Assembly: GCA_036787895.1 (NCBI GenBank)
Contig: DAIQOK010000016.1
Location: forward strand, 15,611 to 79,610
Direction: 5' to 3'
DNA: 64,000 nucleotides
Source of the DNA: UBA7662 sp036787895
GTDB lineage: Bacteria; Bacteroidota; Bacteroidia; UBA7662
In this document: positions 26,327-34,951 of the stretch, in pieces
How the letters are laid out: every line of letters starts with the position of its first letter
Position numbering within the stretch: the stretch's first letter is position 1
The notes under the pieces: generated by a model
Seen by the model: only the letters and a program-made list of their open reading frames with translations
Told to the model about the DNA's origin: nothing
Databases searched by the model: none
Made by a program: the position numbers and the translations under genes

Positions 26327-27435
26327 GCCTGATTTTTTGGTGTGTTGTGGCGTTGTTCGCGAAAAACCTTCACCTGGGTATTGATCGACTCTTCATGAAG
26401 CAGATGGAGTAACCGACTTACAAAGGCCTGGTCGAGACTTTTGTTTCCGGCCTCTGCCAAACGTGTTTCAAAAATTTCTGCCCAGCGACTTGGTTGTAAA
26501 ATGGTAATGTCGTTTTCCATTTTTACTGCGCCTATTTCTTTAATAATTTCCAATCGATCCGACAGAAGTTTGAGCAGATTTTCATCAATACCATCTATAC
26601 GTGTTCGTAATTGCTCGAGTTGGGTATTAAACGCGGGGTCTTCAATATGTTCCCGACGGAAAACCAACTCTTTCATCAAACGACAGAGTTGATCAGGGGT
26701 GATTTGTTGAGCCGCATCACTCCACGCATGGGCCGGATCGTGGTGGGTTTCAATCATGAGTCCATCGAAATCCAGATCTAACGCAATTTGAGCCGTATCG
26801 GCTACCAAAAGTGCATTGCCGCTGATGTGACTGGGATCGCATATCATCATCAAATCGGGTAATTGCCGGCGTAATTCGATGGGCAGTTCCCAGTTGGGGT
26901 GATTGCGGTAAATGGTTTTTTCGTAGCCTGAAAATCCACGATGAATTGCTGCTAATTGGGTAATACCTACTTTGTGCAAACGTTCCAAGGCACCAATCCA
27001 GAGCTCCAATTCCGGGTTCACAGGATTTTTAACCAGCACCGGAAGCTTAGTTCCCCGCAAAGCTTCTGCAATTTCCTGCACCATAAATGGGTTCACCGTG
27101 GTACGGGCACCAATCCAAATCATGTCAATACCTGCCGCCAAACTGAGTTCTACATGTTTGGCACTGGCCACTTCCACCATTACGGGTACAGCTATTCCTT
27201 CGGTAGCCTCCTTGATCCATATGAGTGCCTCCGGACCAACGCCTTCGAAGGTATTCGGCCGGGTGCGGGGTTTCCAGATACCTGCCCGAATGGCATCAGG
27301 CTTGGCAGGCAATAACCCCTGTATGGTAGCTCTAAGCTGTTCAGGAGTTTCAGCCGAACAGGGACCTGCAATGAGATAGGGCCGGTCGCCACTAATCCAG
27401 CGGCTTTTGGGTTGTATGTCGGACAGTGAAGTCAT
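26323..27435 (-). CDS. Bifunctional DAHP synthase/chorismate mutase
   Basis: 370 aa from the chosen start. Residues ~1-260 are a type I-beta (KDPG-aldolase-like) DAHP synthase: LIAGPCSAET, GIWKPRTRPNTFEGVG, PVMVEVAS, VKNPVNPE and CDPSHISG. The C-terminal ~90 residues form an AroQ-type chorismate mutase (LEQLRTRIDGIDENLLKLL, then RLEIIKEIGAVK). It therefore catalyses both the first shikimate step and the first step from chorismate to phenylalanine and tyrosine, and the mutase part may act as a feedback sensor, as in other such fusions. The frame stays open to 27519, but homologs begin close to the ATG at 27435, and a near-consensus TTTCTTTG lies just upstream of it. First gene of the aro operon. 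Confidence 0.9.
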   Translation of the reverse strand: MTSLSDIQPKSRWISGDRPYLIAGPCSAETPEQLRATIQGLLPAKPDAIRAGIWKPRTRPNTFEGVGPEALIWIKEATEGIAVPVMVEVASAKHVELSLAAGIDMIWIGARTTVNPFMVQEIAEALRGTKLPVLVKNPVNPELELWIGALERLHKVGITQLAAIHRGFSGYEKTIYRNHPNWELPIELRRQLPDLMMICDPSHISGNALLVADTAQIALDLDFDGLMIETHHDPAHAWSDAAQQITPDQLCRLMKELVFRREHIEDPAFNTQLEQLRTRIDGIDENLLKLLSDRLEIIKEIGAVKMENDITILQPSRWAEIFETRLAEAGNKSLDQAFVSRLLHLLHEESINTQVKVFREQRHNTPKNQA

Positions 27436-27618
27436 GTTAACTAAATGCAAAGAAAGTGCTTTTTGTTCAGCAGGAGATGGATAAAGCGCAGAAAGCCTGA
27501 CAGACCGACCACTACCCAAAATTTACACCAAGCCATAAACTAAAAATTGCACTGAATATGCTGCAAACAGCCGTCGCAATTGGATGTTATTGTCTTAATT
27601 TCGCGTCAAGTTTGAGCT

Positions 27619-28803
27619 ATGGAAACCCACCCCGTACTGAATTTTAGTGACACTAAAATCGCCTTTGCCTCTAAATCCAAGCAGCAACTGCGAAAAGCCT
27701 ATTGGCTTTTCCGAATGATGCACTCACCCACCCTTGTCAAACTACTCACCGGTGCAGCAGAGCTCAGCTTTAAACTTCATCTTCCTATCGACTGGGCAGT
27801 GCGCGCGACTGTCTTTGATCATTTTTGTGGTGGTGAGTCGATTGCAGGTTGTGAGTCAGCCATTGAAGAGCTCGGTAAATTCAAAATCGGCACCATACTC
27901 GATTATTCAGTAGAAGGCAAAGCCGACGAAAAAGAGCTTGATGCCTGCAAATTTGAAATCATCCGCACCATCGAAAAGGCCCGTCACGACAGCCGTATAC
28001 CTTTCAGTGTTTTCAAAATAACCGGTGTTGCTCGTTTTGAACTGCTCGAAAAGATAAACAGCCATGCTCGGCTCAATCCCACCGAAACCGCCGAGTGGGC
28101 ACGCGCCAGGGAGCGGGTGCATGCCATCTGCCATGCCGCCTGGGAAGCCAAACAAATGTTGTTTATCGATGCTGAAGACAGCTGGATACAGGATGCCATC
28201 GACAATCTGGTGACCGATATGCAGCGGGAGTTCAACAAAGAGCAACCCATCGTCTTCAATACTTTGCAGATGTACAGACACGACCGCCTGGCTTACCTGC
28301 ATAAATCCTATGCGGAGGCTCGCCAGGACAACTATTGGTATGCGGTGAAATTAGTGCGTGGTGCCTATATGGAAAAAGAAAGGGAGCGTGCCGCCAAAAA
28401 AGGCTATCCGTCGCCTATCCAACCCGACAAAGCTGCCAGCGACCGGGACTACGATGCTGCTGTAGCCTTTTGTGTGGAACACATTGAGCATATGGCCGTT
28501 TGTTCCGGCTCCCATAACGAAGACAGCAACCTTAAATTGGCCAACCTAATGGCTGAAAAAGGGCTTTCCTCCGACCATCCTTACATATGGTTTGCCCAAT
28601 TGTATGGCATGAGCGACCACATCAGCTACAACCTGGCCCATGCCGGTTACAATGTGGCCAAATATGTACCCTATGCACCTATCCAATCGATGATGCCATA
28701 CCTTATCCGCCGGGCGCAAGAGAACACATCCATCGCAGGTCAGATGGGCAGAGAATTGGGGTTGATAGTGAAGGAGATGGCGCGGAGGAAAAAAGAAGGG
28801 TGA
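27619..28803 (+). CDS. Proline dehydrogenase
   Basis: 394 aa FAD-dependent enzyme that oxidises proline to delta-1-pyrroline-5-carboxylate. The beta/alpha-barrel motifs include TILDYSVEGK, WYAVKLVRGAYMEKER (FAD/substrate lysine-arginine) and, near the end, YVPYAPIQSMMPYLIRRAQEN, where the tandem arginines bind the proline carboxylate. It is a stand-alone PRODH domain without the P5C dehydrogenase of long PutA. A TAATTTCG motif at 27596-27603 could be its -7 element (TTCG variant). Divergent from the aro operon. Confidence 0.93.
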   Translation: METHPVLNFSDTKIAFASKSKQQLRKAYWLFRMMHSPTLVKLLTGAAELSFKLHLPIDWAVRATVFDHFCGGESIAGCESAIEELGKFKIGTILDYSVEGKADEKELDACKFEIIRTIEKARHDSRIPFSVFKITGVARFELLEKINSHARLNPTETAEWARARERVHAICHAAWEAKQMLFIDAEDSWIQDAIDNLVTDMQREFNKEQPIVFNTLQMYRHDRLAYLHKSYAEARQDNYWYAVKLVRGAYMEKERERAAKKGYPSPIQPDKAASDRDYDAAVAFCVEHIEHMAVCSGSHNEDSNLKLANLMAEKGLSSDHPYIWFAQLYGMSDHISYNLAHAGYNVAKYVPYAPIQSMMPYLIRRAQENTSIAGQMGRELGLIVKEMARRKKEG

Positions 28804-28864
28804 AGGAAGAAGTTGGAAGGATGAGGGGTAAGCTCAGCAAAAAATGAATCTACTTTTAAATCGA

Positions 28865-29299
28865 TCAGCCACTGGTGTGATCGTAAACGATCACCCATTT
28901 TCCTTTTTTGAGTCTAAAAATAAGGGTAAATGGCCCAGAGGGCTGGTCCTTTTCACGGTTGAGGGTGTATTTTCCGGAAACTAAATAAGCATCTTCAGCC
29001 AATTTCATTGTTTGCCAGATATCGAAACGCAGTTCTCCCATGCTGGCTTTGTCGGGATAGCCTTTTTTATAACCATCCAGTGTAGCCTGCCAGCCGTGGC
29101 GGATACCTTTACCGATGAACTGCAGCGAATCTGACTGCCAGTAGCCAGCCATAAATTTTTCCAAATCACCTTTATTCTACGCTTGCTGTTGGTCGGCTAA
29201 AATCTGATGTATTTGTTGTTCTGCTGGCTGTATGGAAGTTTGCGCCCAGCTGATATTGTAAAAACAGCTGAGACAAAAAAGTAGAAGCAAAGGTTTCAT
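28865..29299 (-). pseudogene. SnoaL/DUF4440-like secreted protein interrupted by one TAG codon
   Basis: An ATG at 29299 opens a frame with a signal peptide (MKPLLLLFCLSCFYNISWAQ). It runs in frame to 28865 (144 codons) except for a TAG at codon 41 (29177-29179). The reading is ILADQQQA-stop-NKGDLEKFMAGYW; family members typically have tryptophan at that place (AWNxGD), so TGG to TAG is the simplest explanation. The downstream 99 codons keep the NTF2-like fold pattern (FIGKGIRHGW, FTLIFRLKKGKWVIVYDHTSG). It is therefore a recent nonsense allele, a sequencing error or a readthrough gene. TAG is a normal stop elsewhere in the window. Confidence 0.7.
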
Positions 29300-29308
29300 A
29301 GCGTTGAT

Positions 29309-30526
29309 TTAGAGGCGTGCAGCAGCCAAGAGCTCCAGGTTGGTGAAACTCATATCGAATTTCTGGCTGAGGTATTTGTTGGTGAGATTCCCATTAAAGC
29401 AATAAATGCCTGCTCTCAACCCCTTTTCTATCCAAAAATAACTGTCGACGCCGCCAAATTCTCCGGCATCTATCAGCAAGGTGCTCAGAATATTACTTAA
29501 CGCCATCGAAGCAGTTTGGGAGACACGCGAAGGAATATTGGGCACACAATAATGAATAACGTCGTGTTTTTTGAAAGTTGGTTTGGTATGATTGGTCAAC
29601 TCCGAGGTTTCGAAACAACCGCCTTGATCGATACTCACATCAATAATTACCGATCCGGCCTTCATCTGCTGTACCATCTCCTCGGTAACTACCATCGGAG
29701 CTCTGCCAGTTTCGGCATGGATGGCGCCTACAACTACATCGGCTGTTTTTAATTCCTGGGCCAATGTATCGGGCTGGATTACGCTCGTATAAATGCGCAT
29801 TCCCAGGTTATTCTGCAACCTTTTGAGCCGTGTAATACTGTTATCGAATATGCGTACATCGCTACCCAAACCTATGGCCGTACGGGCCGCAAACTCCCCT
29901 ACTGTGCCTGCACCTAAAATGACTACCTTGCTCGGAGGTACGCCAGAGACGCCACCCAAAAGTTTACCGCTGCCCTGAAATTGATTACTCAGGTATTCGG
30001 CTGCAATCAAAATAGCCGAACTGCCGGCAATTTCGCTCATCGACCTTACTACAGGCAGGCTGTCGCTGGCATCTTTCATATATTCGTAAGCCACCCCAAT
30101 AACCCGCTTTTCGACAAGTGCTTTCACATAATCGTGAGTTATAGTGGGCAAATGAATGGCCGAAAACACAATCTGACCGGGGCTGAGGTACTGAATTTCA
30201 TCCATAGGAATGGGCCCGACTTTCACAATAATATGTGATTTATAGAGCTCCTCCGGCGAATACACAATGTTGGCACCTGCTTCGGTATAGTCCTTATCGC
30301 TATAAAAACTGGCAATACCGGCTTTACTTTCGATGGTGACTTCATGACCGGAAGCTACCAAACGGCTTACCGCCTGCGGCGTTAACGACACCCGGTTTTC
30401 CTGGTAACCCCGCTCACGCGGCACACCAATCGACATTTGCGTGGCTTTACGCGAAATTCGCAAAGGTTGTTCTAAAGGCGTGGCAGCAAAACGGGAAAAA
30501 GGTGCAGATTCAGCGGGCATGGTCAC
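29309..30526 (-). CDS. ald: Alanine dehydrogenase
   Basis: 405 aa of the alanine dehydrogenase/PNT N-terminal family. Substrate-site features are IGVPRERGYQENRVSLTP and IHLP. The NAD-binding motif is VVILGAGTVGEFAARTA, followed by VVVGAIHAETGRAP and IDVSIDQGGCFE. Catalyses reversible NAD-dependent deamination of L-alanine to pyruvate. Its first 17 bp overlap the end of tsaE, so it is the third gene of the porX-tsaE-ald operon. An earlier internal start near MSIGVPRERG (residue 31) is also possible and would be closer to typical family N-termini. Confidence 0.9.
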   Translation of the reverse strand: MTMPAESAPFSRFAATPLEQPLRISRKATQMSIGVPRERGYQENRVSLTPQAVSRLVASGHEVTIESKAGIASFYSDKDYTEAGANIVYSPEELYKSHIIVKVGPIPMDEIQYLSPGQIVFSAIHLPTITHDYVKALVEKRVIGVAYEYMKDASDSLPVVRSMSEIAGSSAILIAAEYLSNQFQGSGKLLGGVSGVPPSKVVILGAGTVGEFAARTAIGLGSDVRIFDNSITRLKRLQNNLGMRIYTSVIQPDTLAQELKTADVVVGAIHAETGRAPMVVTEEMVQQMKAGSVIIDVSIDQGGCFETSELTNHTKPTFKKHDVIHYCVPNIPSRVSQTASMALSNILSTLLIDAGEFGGVDSYFWIEKGLRAGIYCFNGNLTNKYLSQKFDMSFTNLELLAAARL

Positions 30527-30935
30527 AGATCAGTTGGCGCGTTTGGTTCCCCAAGATACGCAAACTGATTTGCAGATGAACCAATGGCAACAAAGGAACG
30601 ATAATATCAGGCCACTCAATGAGACATATATGGCCACTTTCGAGATAACTTTCAATACCCATATCGAGTGCTTCCTCGATATCGTTAAGGCGGTATAAGT
30701 CAAAATGATAGATGCGTTTTTCAGCTGCCTTATACTCATTGACGAGCCCGTAGGTCGGACTGCTCACAGTATCTTCCACCCCCAATTGAGCGCAAATAGC
30801 CGCAATAAGCGTGGTTTTACCTGCCCCCATCGGCCCGGAAATACACCAAACTTTCTGCTCGCCGGCTTGCGCAATTAACCAGGCAGCTGCAGCCGGCAAA
30901 TCCTGTAAATCGCTCAGTTCATACACAGCACTCAT
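30510..30935 (-). CDS. tsaE: tRNA threonylcarbamoyladenosine biosynthesis ATPase TsaE
   Basis: 141 aa P-loop protein with Walker A GPMGAGKTTLIAAI, followed by SPTYGLVNEY and YHFDLYRLNDIEEALDMG, all TsaE signatures. It works with TsaB, TsaC and TsaD to make t6A37 in ANN-decoding tRNAs. Its ATG overlaps the porX stop (ATGA) and its end overlaps ald by 17 bp. Confidence 0.95.
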   Translation of the reverse strand: MSAVYELSDLQDLPAAAAWLIAQAGEQKVWCISGPMGAGKTTLIAAICAQLGVEDTVSSPTYGLVNEYKAAEKRIYHFDLYRLNDIEEALDMGIESYLESGHICLIEWPDIIVPLLPLVHLQISLRILGNQTRQLICDHAR

Positions 30936-32488
30936 CGGGCACTAAAAACGGCGAAGGGAACGATCATTTCTTCGAGCGAAATTCCACCATGCTGAAAAGT
31001 ATTTCGGTAAAGATTGACAAAATGGTGGTAATTATTGGGATAACAGAAGTATTTATCGTCGGTGCCAAAGACATAGGTAGAGCTGAGATATGGTTTGGTA
31101 AGTCCAGCTTTTTCCGGTTTGTCAAATACCAACAGTTCTTTATCGTCGTAACTCAGGTTTTTTCCTTCCTTAAAACGCAAATTGGTATTCGTATTCCGAT
31201 CGCCGATTATCCGTACAGGTTCACCCACTTTAATGGTACCATGGTCGGTGGTAATCACCAGTCTATGCCCTTTGGCGGCTACTTTTTTGAGCATATCGAA
31301 GAGTGGCGAATGCTCAAACCAGGAACGGGTGATGGAGCGGTAGGCGGCTTCATCATCGGCGAGTTCTTTGATAACATTCATCTCGGTACGGGCATGACTA
31401 AGCATATCCACAAAATTATAGACCACCACATTCAGCTGATTGTCGTAAAGGTTGCTGAGGTTATCGTTGAGTTGTTTGCCAAAATGCAGCGTAGTGACCT
31501 TGTTGTAGCTGAATTTCATATCCCGACCATATCTTTTCAGCTGTTCGTGCAGAAAAAACTCTTCGTGCATGTTTTTGCTGCCCTCGTCCGATTCACCGTC
31601 TTGCCATTTATCGGGATAACGTTTTTTGATTTCGGCAGGCATCAAGCCTGCAAAAAGGGAATTACGCGCAAATTCAGTACTCGTAGGCAAAATACTGAGG
31701 TAGGGTTGCAGACTGTCGAGTCGGAAAAATTCATTGAGATAGGGCTCTAATATGCGAAACTGATCAAGCCTCAAGTTGTCGATGACCACTAGCCAAGTTG
31801 GCTTTTTATCATCGATAAGCGGGACAAGTTTGCGTTTAAGCACATTATACGACAGGTCGGGCGCCTTATCAGGACTTTCGAACCAATCGAGGTAATTCTC
31901 TTTGATAAATTTACCAAACTGTCGGTTGGCTTCCGATTTCTGCATGGCAAAAACTTCCTTCATGCCTTCGTCCTCGCTTTTTTCGAGTTCGATTTCCCAA
32001 TACACCAGTTTTTGGTACAATTCAACCCATCCTGGTACATCATACACATCATTAACCTCCATGCCCAGCTGTCGAAAATCCTGCTGATAGGTAGATGTCG
32101 TTTTTTCACTGACCAGACGTTTGTTGTCGACTATCTTCTTAATTGCCAGCAAAATCTGGTTTGGATTCACCGGTTTAATTAGATAATCAGCGATTTTCGA
32201 GCCTATAGCTTCCTCCATCAGGTATTCTTCTTCGCTTTTGGTGATCATTACCACCGGCAGATTAGGCTGTTTGTTTTTTATACGTGCCAGGGCTTCCAGC
32301 CCGGAAACACCGGGCATATTTTCGTCGAGAAATACAATGTCGTAGCTGGTATTTTGCACAGCCTCTACCGCATCTTCCCCGTTGGTTACCGGGGTGATTT
32401 CGTAACCTTTTGATTTTAAAAAGAGAATATGTGGTTTCAGGAGGTCGATTTCGTCATCGGCCCAGAGAATGTGTATCTTCTGGCTCAT
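30932..32488 (-). CDS. porX: T9SS regulator PorX (response regulator with PglZ domain)
   Basis: 518 aa. The N-terminal CheY-like receiver (residues 1-125) has acidic pocket D11-D12, phospho-acceptor D55 in DIVFLDENMPG, and conserved lysine in YLIKPVNP. The C-terminal PglZ domain of the alkaline phosphatase superfamily has VVIDNLRLDQF, the nucleophile region LPTSTEFARNSLFAG, NFVDMLSHART and VITTDHGTIKV, so metal sites look intact. This architecture and length match PorX of Porphyromonas gingivalis, which controls T9SS genes with PorY and SigP and has phosphodiesterase activity. Neither PorY nor SigP is in the window. First gene of an overlapping operon with tsaE and ald. A TAATTTCG motif at 32519-32526 may be its -7 element. 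Confidence 0.93.
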   Translation of the reverse strand: MSQKIHILWADDEIDLLKPHILFLKSKGYEITPVTNGEDAVEAVQNTSYDIVFLDENMPGVSGLEALARIKNKQPNLPVVMITKSEEEYLMEEAIGSKIADYLIKPVNPNQILLAIKKIVDNKRLVSEKTTSTYQQDFRQLGMEVNDVYDVPGWVELYQKLVYWEIELEKSEDEGMKEVFAMQKSEANRQFGKFIKENYLDWFESPDKAPDLSYNVLKRKLVPLIDDKKPTWLVVIDNLRLDQFRILEPYLNEFFRLDSLQPYLSILPTSTEFARNSLFAGLMPAEIKKRYPDKWQDGESDEGSKNMHEEFFLHEQLKRYGRDMKFSYNKVTTLHFGKQLNDNLSNLYDNQLNVVVYNFVDMLSHARTEMNVIKELADDEAAYRSITRSWFEHSPLFDMLKKVAAKGHRLVITTDHGTIKVGEPVRIIGDRNTNTNLRFKEGKNLSYDDKELLVFDKPEKAGLTKPYLSSTYVFGTDDKYFCYPNNYHHFVNLYRNTFQHGGISLEEMIVPFAVFSAR

Positions 32489-32561
32489 TCAGCGTAATTT
32501 AGTGGCTTGGAAGGGTAACGAAATTACGGCCTTTTCCGTACACGCTTCTAAAAGCATTGTT

Positions 32562-33797
32562 TTGAATAAAAAGAAAATCATCAACGATCCGATCTACGGT
32601 TTTATACAACTTCCGCATGAAACCATTTACGACCTGATCCAACACCCTTATTTCCAACGTCTTCGTCGGATAAAACAGGTAGGCATGACCTATCAGGTGT
32701 ACCCTGGAGCCATGCATACGCGTTACAATCATGCCCTGGGTGCCATGCATCTGATGCAAAAAGCCATAGCCATTTTGCGGCAAAAAGGGCATGAAATCAG
32801 TGATGAGGAAGCTTTAGGGGCCTACATTGCCATTTTGCTGCACGATGTGGGACATGGACCATTCAGTCATGCCCTCGAATTTTTGTTTATCCGGGACGTG
32901 CATCACGAAGACATCAGTATGCGGATGATGCACGACATCAATGCCGAAATGTATGGCAAACTTGATACAGCCATCGCCATCTTTCAAGGCAGTTACCCCA
33001 AACGTTTTTTACATCAGTTGGTGAGCAGCCAGCTCGATATGGACCGACTCGATTACCTTACCCGCGACAGTTTTTTTACCGGCGTATCAGAAGGTGTGGT
33101 GAGCTGGGACAGGATATTAAATATGCTTGAGGTGGTCGACGACCAGTTGGTCATCGAAGAAAAGGGTATTTACAGCATCGAAAAATTCATAGTTGCCCGC
33201 CGATTGATGTATTGGCAAGTATATCTGCACAAAACGGTTTTGTCGGCCGAGTTCATGATTGCCAGCATCCTCAAACGCGCCAAAGAATTGGCCATGCGAG
33301 GCGAAAAATTATTTGGTACACCAGCCCTACTCTTTTTCCTGGAACAAAATATCGATGCTGAAAGATTTAAGAACGATCCACTTGTCATCCAACAATTTTC
33401 AGCCCTCGACGATCACGACATCTTCAGTGCCTTGAAGGTTTGGTCAACCCATTCCGATTTGTTGCTCGCTCATCTGAGTTATGCCTTATTTAACCGACAA
33501 CTCAACCGGGTTTATTTGAGCAAAGAACCCTTTTCAACCCACTACCTTACCGAACTAAAAGACAAACTATTGACCCTTTATCCGGAAATAAAAGGTCAGG
33601 AAGAGTATTTATTGGCGACCGGCACCATTACTAACAATGCCTATAATCCGAAAACCGACCGCATTCTCATACTGCGAAAAGACGGTCAGTTAGTCGATGT
33701 CACCGAGTTATCAGACAATTTTAATTTGAAATCGTTGGCTGAAACCGTGGTAAAACACTACCTCTGGCTACCAAAATTTCTTGAAAACAAGCCTTAA
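32562..33797 (+). CDS. HD domain phosphohydrolase (dGTPase-like)
   Basis: About 411 aa from a TTG start. The open frame extends to an ATG-less start at 32469, but homologs usually begin at the equivalent of NKKKIINDPIYGFI, and the TTG at 32562 fits this. The longer version would overlap divergent porX. HD-superfamily metal motifs: MHTRYNHALGAMHLM and LLHDVGHGPFSHALE, then SSQLDMDRLDYLTRD. This is the pattern of the COG1078 nucleotidohydrolases. The substrate may be a dNTP or another nucleotide. It lies directly upstream of the lpxD operon. Confidence 0.88.
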   Translation: MNKKKIINDPIYGFIQLPHETIYDLIQHPYFQRLRRIKQVGMTYQVYPGAMHTRYNHALGAMHLMQKAIAILRQKGHEISDEEALGAYIAILLHDVGHGPFSHALEFLFIRDVHHEDISMRMMHDINAEMYGKLDTAIAIFQGSYPKRFLHQLVSSQLDMDRLDYLTRDSFFTGVSEGVVSWDRILNMLEVVDDQLVIEEKGIYSIEKFIVARRLMYWQVYLHKTVLSAEFMIASILKRAKELAMRGEKLFGTPALLFFLEQNIDAERFKNDPLVIQQFSALDDHDIFSALKVWSTHSDLLLAHLSYALFNRQLNRVYLSKEPFSTHYLTELKDKLLTLYPEIKGQEEYLLATGTITNNAYNPKTDRILILRKDGQLVDVTELSDNFNLKSLAETVVKHYLWLPKFLENKP

Positions 33798-33831
33798 TTC
33801 GCCTTTTTCGATTGAATCCGTTTCGCACTTC

Positions 33832-33855
33832 GCCCCAATTTCACTGGGCTTTTTG
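33832..33855 (+). terminator. Weak hairpin terminator after HD gene
   Basis: GCCC and GGGC can pair around a 10-nt loop, and TTTTT follows. The stem is only 4-5 bp, so its efficiency is doubtful. It lies between the HD gene and lpxD. Confidence 0.35.
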
Positions 33856-33902
33856 ATTATCGACCTATTTTCGGATATTTGTCAACTAATCAAACCTGAT
33901 TG

Positions 33903-34946
33903 ATGCAATTTACTGCGAAGGAAATCGCTGACTTAATAGGTGGTGTACTCGAAGGAGACCCAACTATCCAAGTGAGTAAACTCGCCAAAATCGAAGAAGC
34001 TGATGCCGAGAGTATCAGTTTCATAGCAAATCCCAAATACCTGGGATTCATAAATACTACCAAGGCAGCGCTCCTGATCGTTAGTAAACAACTCGAAATT
34101 CCGGCTCAAACTACTGCAACTCTGTTGCGTGTAGATGATCCGTATTCCAGTTTTTCTACCCTGCTTAAACTCTACAACAAATCCAGCATCGACAAAACCG
34201 GTATCGAGCCAAATAACTTCATCTCAGCCTCAGCTGTTTTAGGCAAAGATTGTTATGTGGCCTCCTTTGTCTATATCAGTGAGGGTGTGGTGATTGGCGA
34301 CAATGTAAAAATTATGCCTGGGGTATATATAGGCCCCAATGCACGCATTGGCAACAATACCATTCTATTTGCGAACATTTCTATCCAGCACAATTGTGAA
34401 ATTGGATCCAATTGTATTCTTCATCCAGGAGTGGTGATTGGCAGTGACGGTTTTGGATTTGCACCGCAGAAAGACGGAACATACAGTAAGGTTGCGCAAA
34501 ACGGCAATGTGGTTGTTGAAGATAATGTGGAGATAGGTGCTAACAGTGCCATCGACCGGGGTACTATGGGTTCTACCCTCATTAAAAAAGGAGTGAAACT
34601 CGATAATATGGTACATATTGCCCACAATGCTGAGATCGGGGAAAATACGGTGATAGCTGCTCAAAGTGGCATTTCAGGCAGTACCCGACTCGATCGTAAT
34701 GTTGTTGTAGGCGGCCAGGTAGGTTTCGTTGGGCATTTATACATTGCTGCAGGTTCTCAGTTTGGAGCACAGAGTGGCGTTACCCGTTCGTTGAATGAAC
34801 CCAATAAAAAGTACAACGGAACGCCTGTTCAGGAATATATGGGCTCAATGCGGTCGAATGCCACCATCAAACGTTTGCCCGAATTGGAAAAACGAATTCA
34901 AGAGCTGGAAAAAATCATTGCCCAGCTTCAGTTAACCACGAAATAA
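33903..34946 (+). CDS. lpxD: UDP-3-O-acylglucosamine N-acyltransferase
   Basis: 347 aa. Third step of lipid A synthesis, which transfers a 3-hydroxyacyl chain from ACP to UDP-3-O-acyl-glucosamine. The N-terminal uridine-binding domain (FTAKEIADLIGG, ISFIANPKY) is followed by many hexapeptide repeats of a left-handed beta-helix. The catalytic histidine is probably in ISIQHNCEIG or IAHNAEIG. GSDGFGFAP is a family signature, and a C-terminal helix has LEKRIQELEKII. ATG at 33903 is preferred over the adjacent TTG. First gene of lpxD-lpxC/fabZ-lpxA-ABC. Confidence 0.96.
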   Translation: MQFTAKEIADLIGGVLEGDPTIQVSKLAKIEEADAESISFIANPKYLGFINTTKAALLIVSKQLEIPAQTTATLLRVDDPYSSFSTLLKLYNKSSIDKTGIEPNNFISASAVLGKDCYVASFVYISEGVVIGDNVKIMPGVYIGPNARIGNNTILFANISIQHNCEIGSNCILHPGVVIGSDGFGFAPQKDGTYSKVAQNGNVVVEDNVEIGANSAIDRGTMGSTLIKKGVKLDNMVHIAHNAEIGENTVIAAQSGISGSTRLDRNVVVGGQVGFVGHLYIAAGSQFGAQSGVTRSLNEPNKKYNGTPVQEYMGSMRSNATIKRLPELEKRIQELEKIIAQLQLTTK

Positions 34947-34951
34947 GGAAA

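Noticed and set aside
27436..27519. N-terminal extension of DAHP synthase/chorismate mutase
   Set aside because: The 28 extra residues do not match the family start, and a near-consensus -7 element lies within the segment.
29177..29179. TAG as a recoded sense codon
   Set aside because: TAG is used as a normal stop elsewhere (for example at 16720-16722), and no suppressor or selenocysteine-like signal is seen.
30989..31750. 253-codon plus-strand open frame
   Set aside because: It lies wholly antisense inside porX, has no recognisable domain, and the porX reading frame is strongly conserved.
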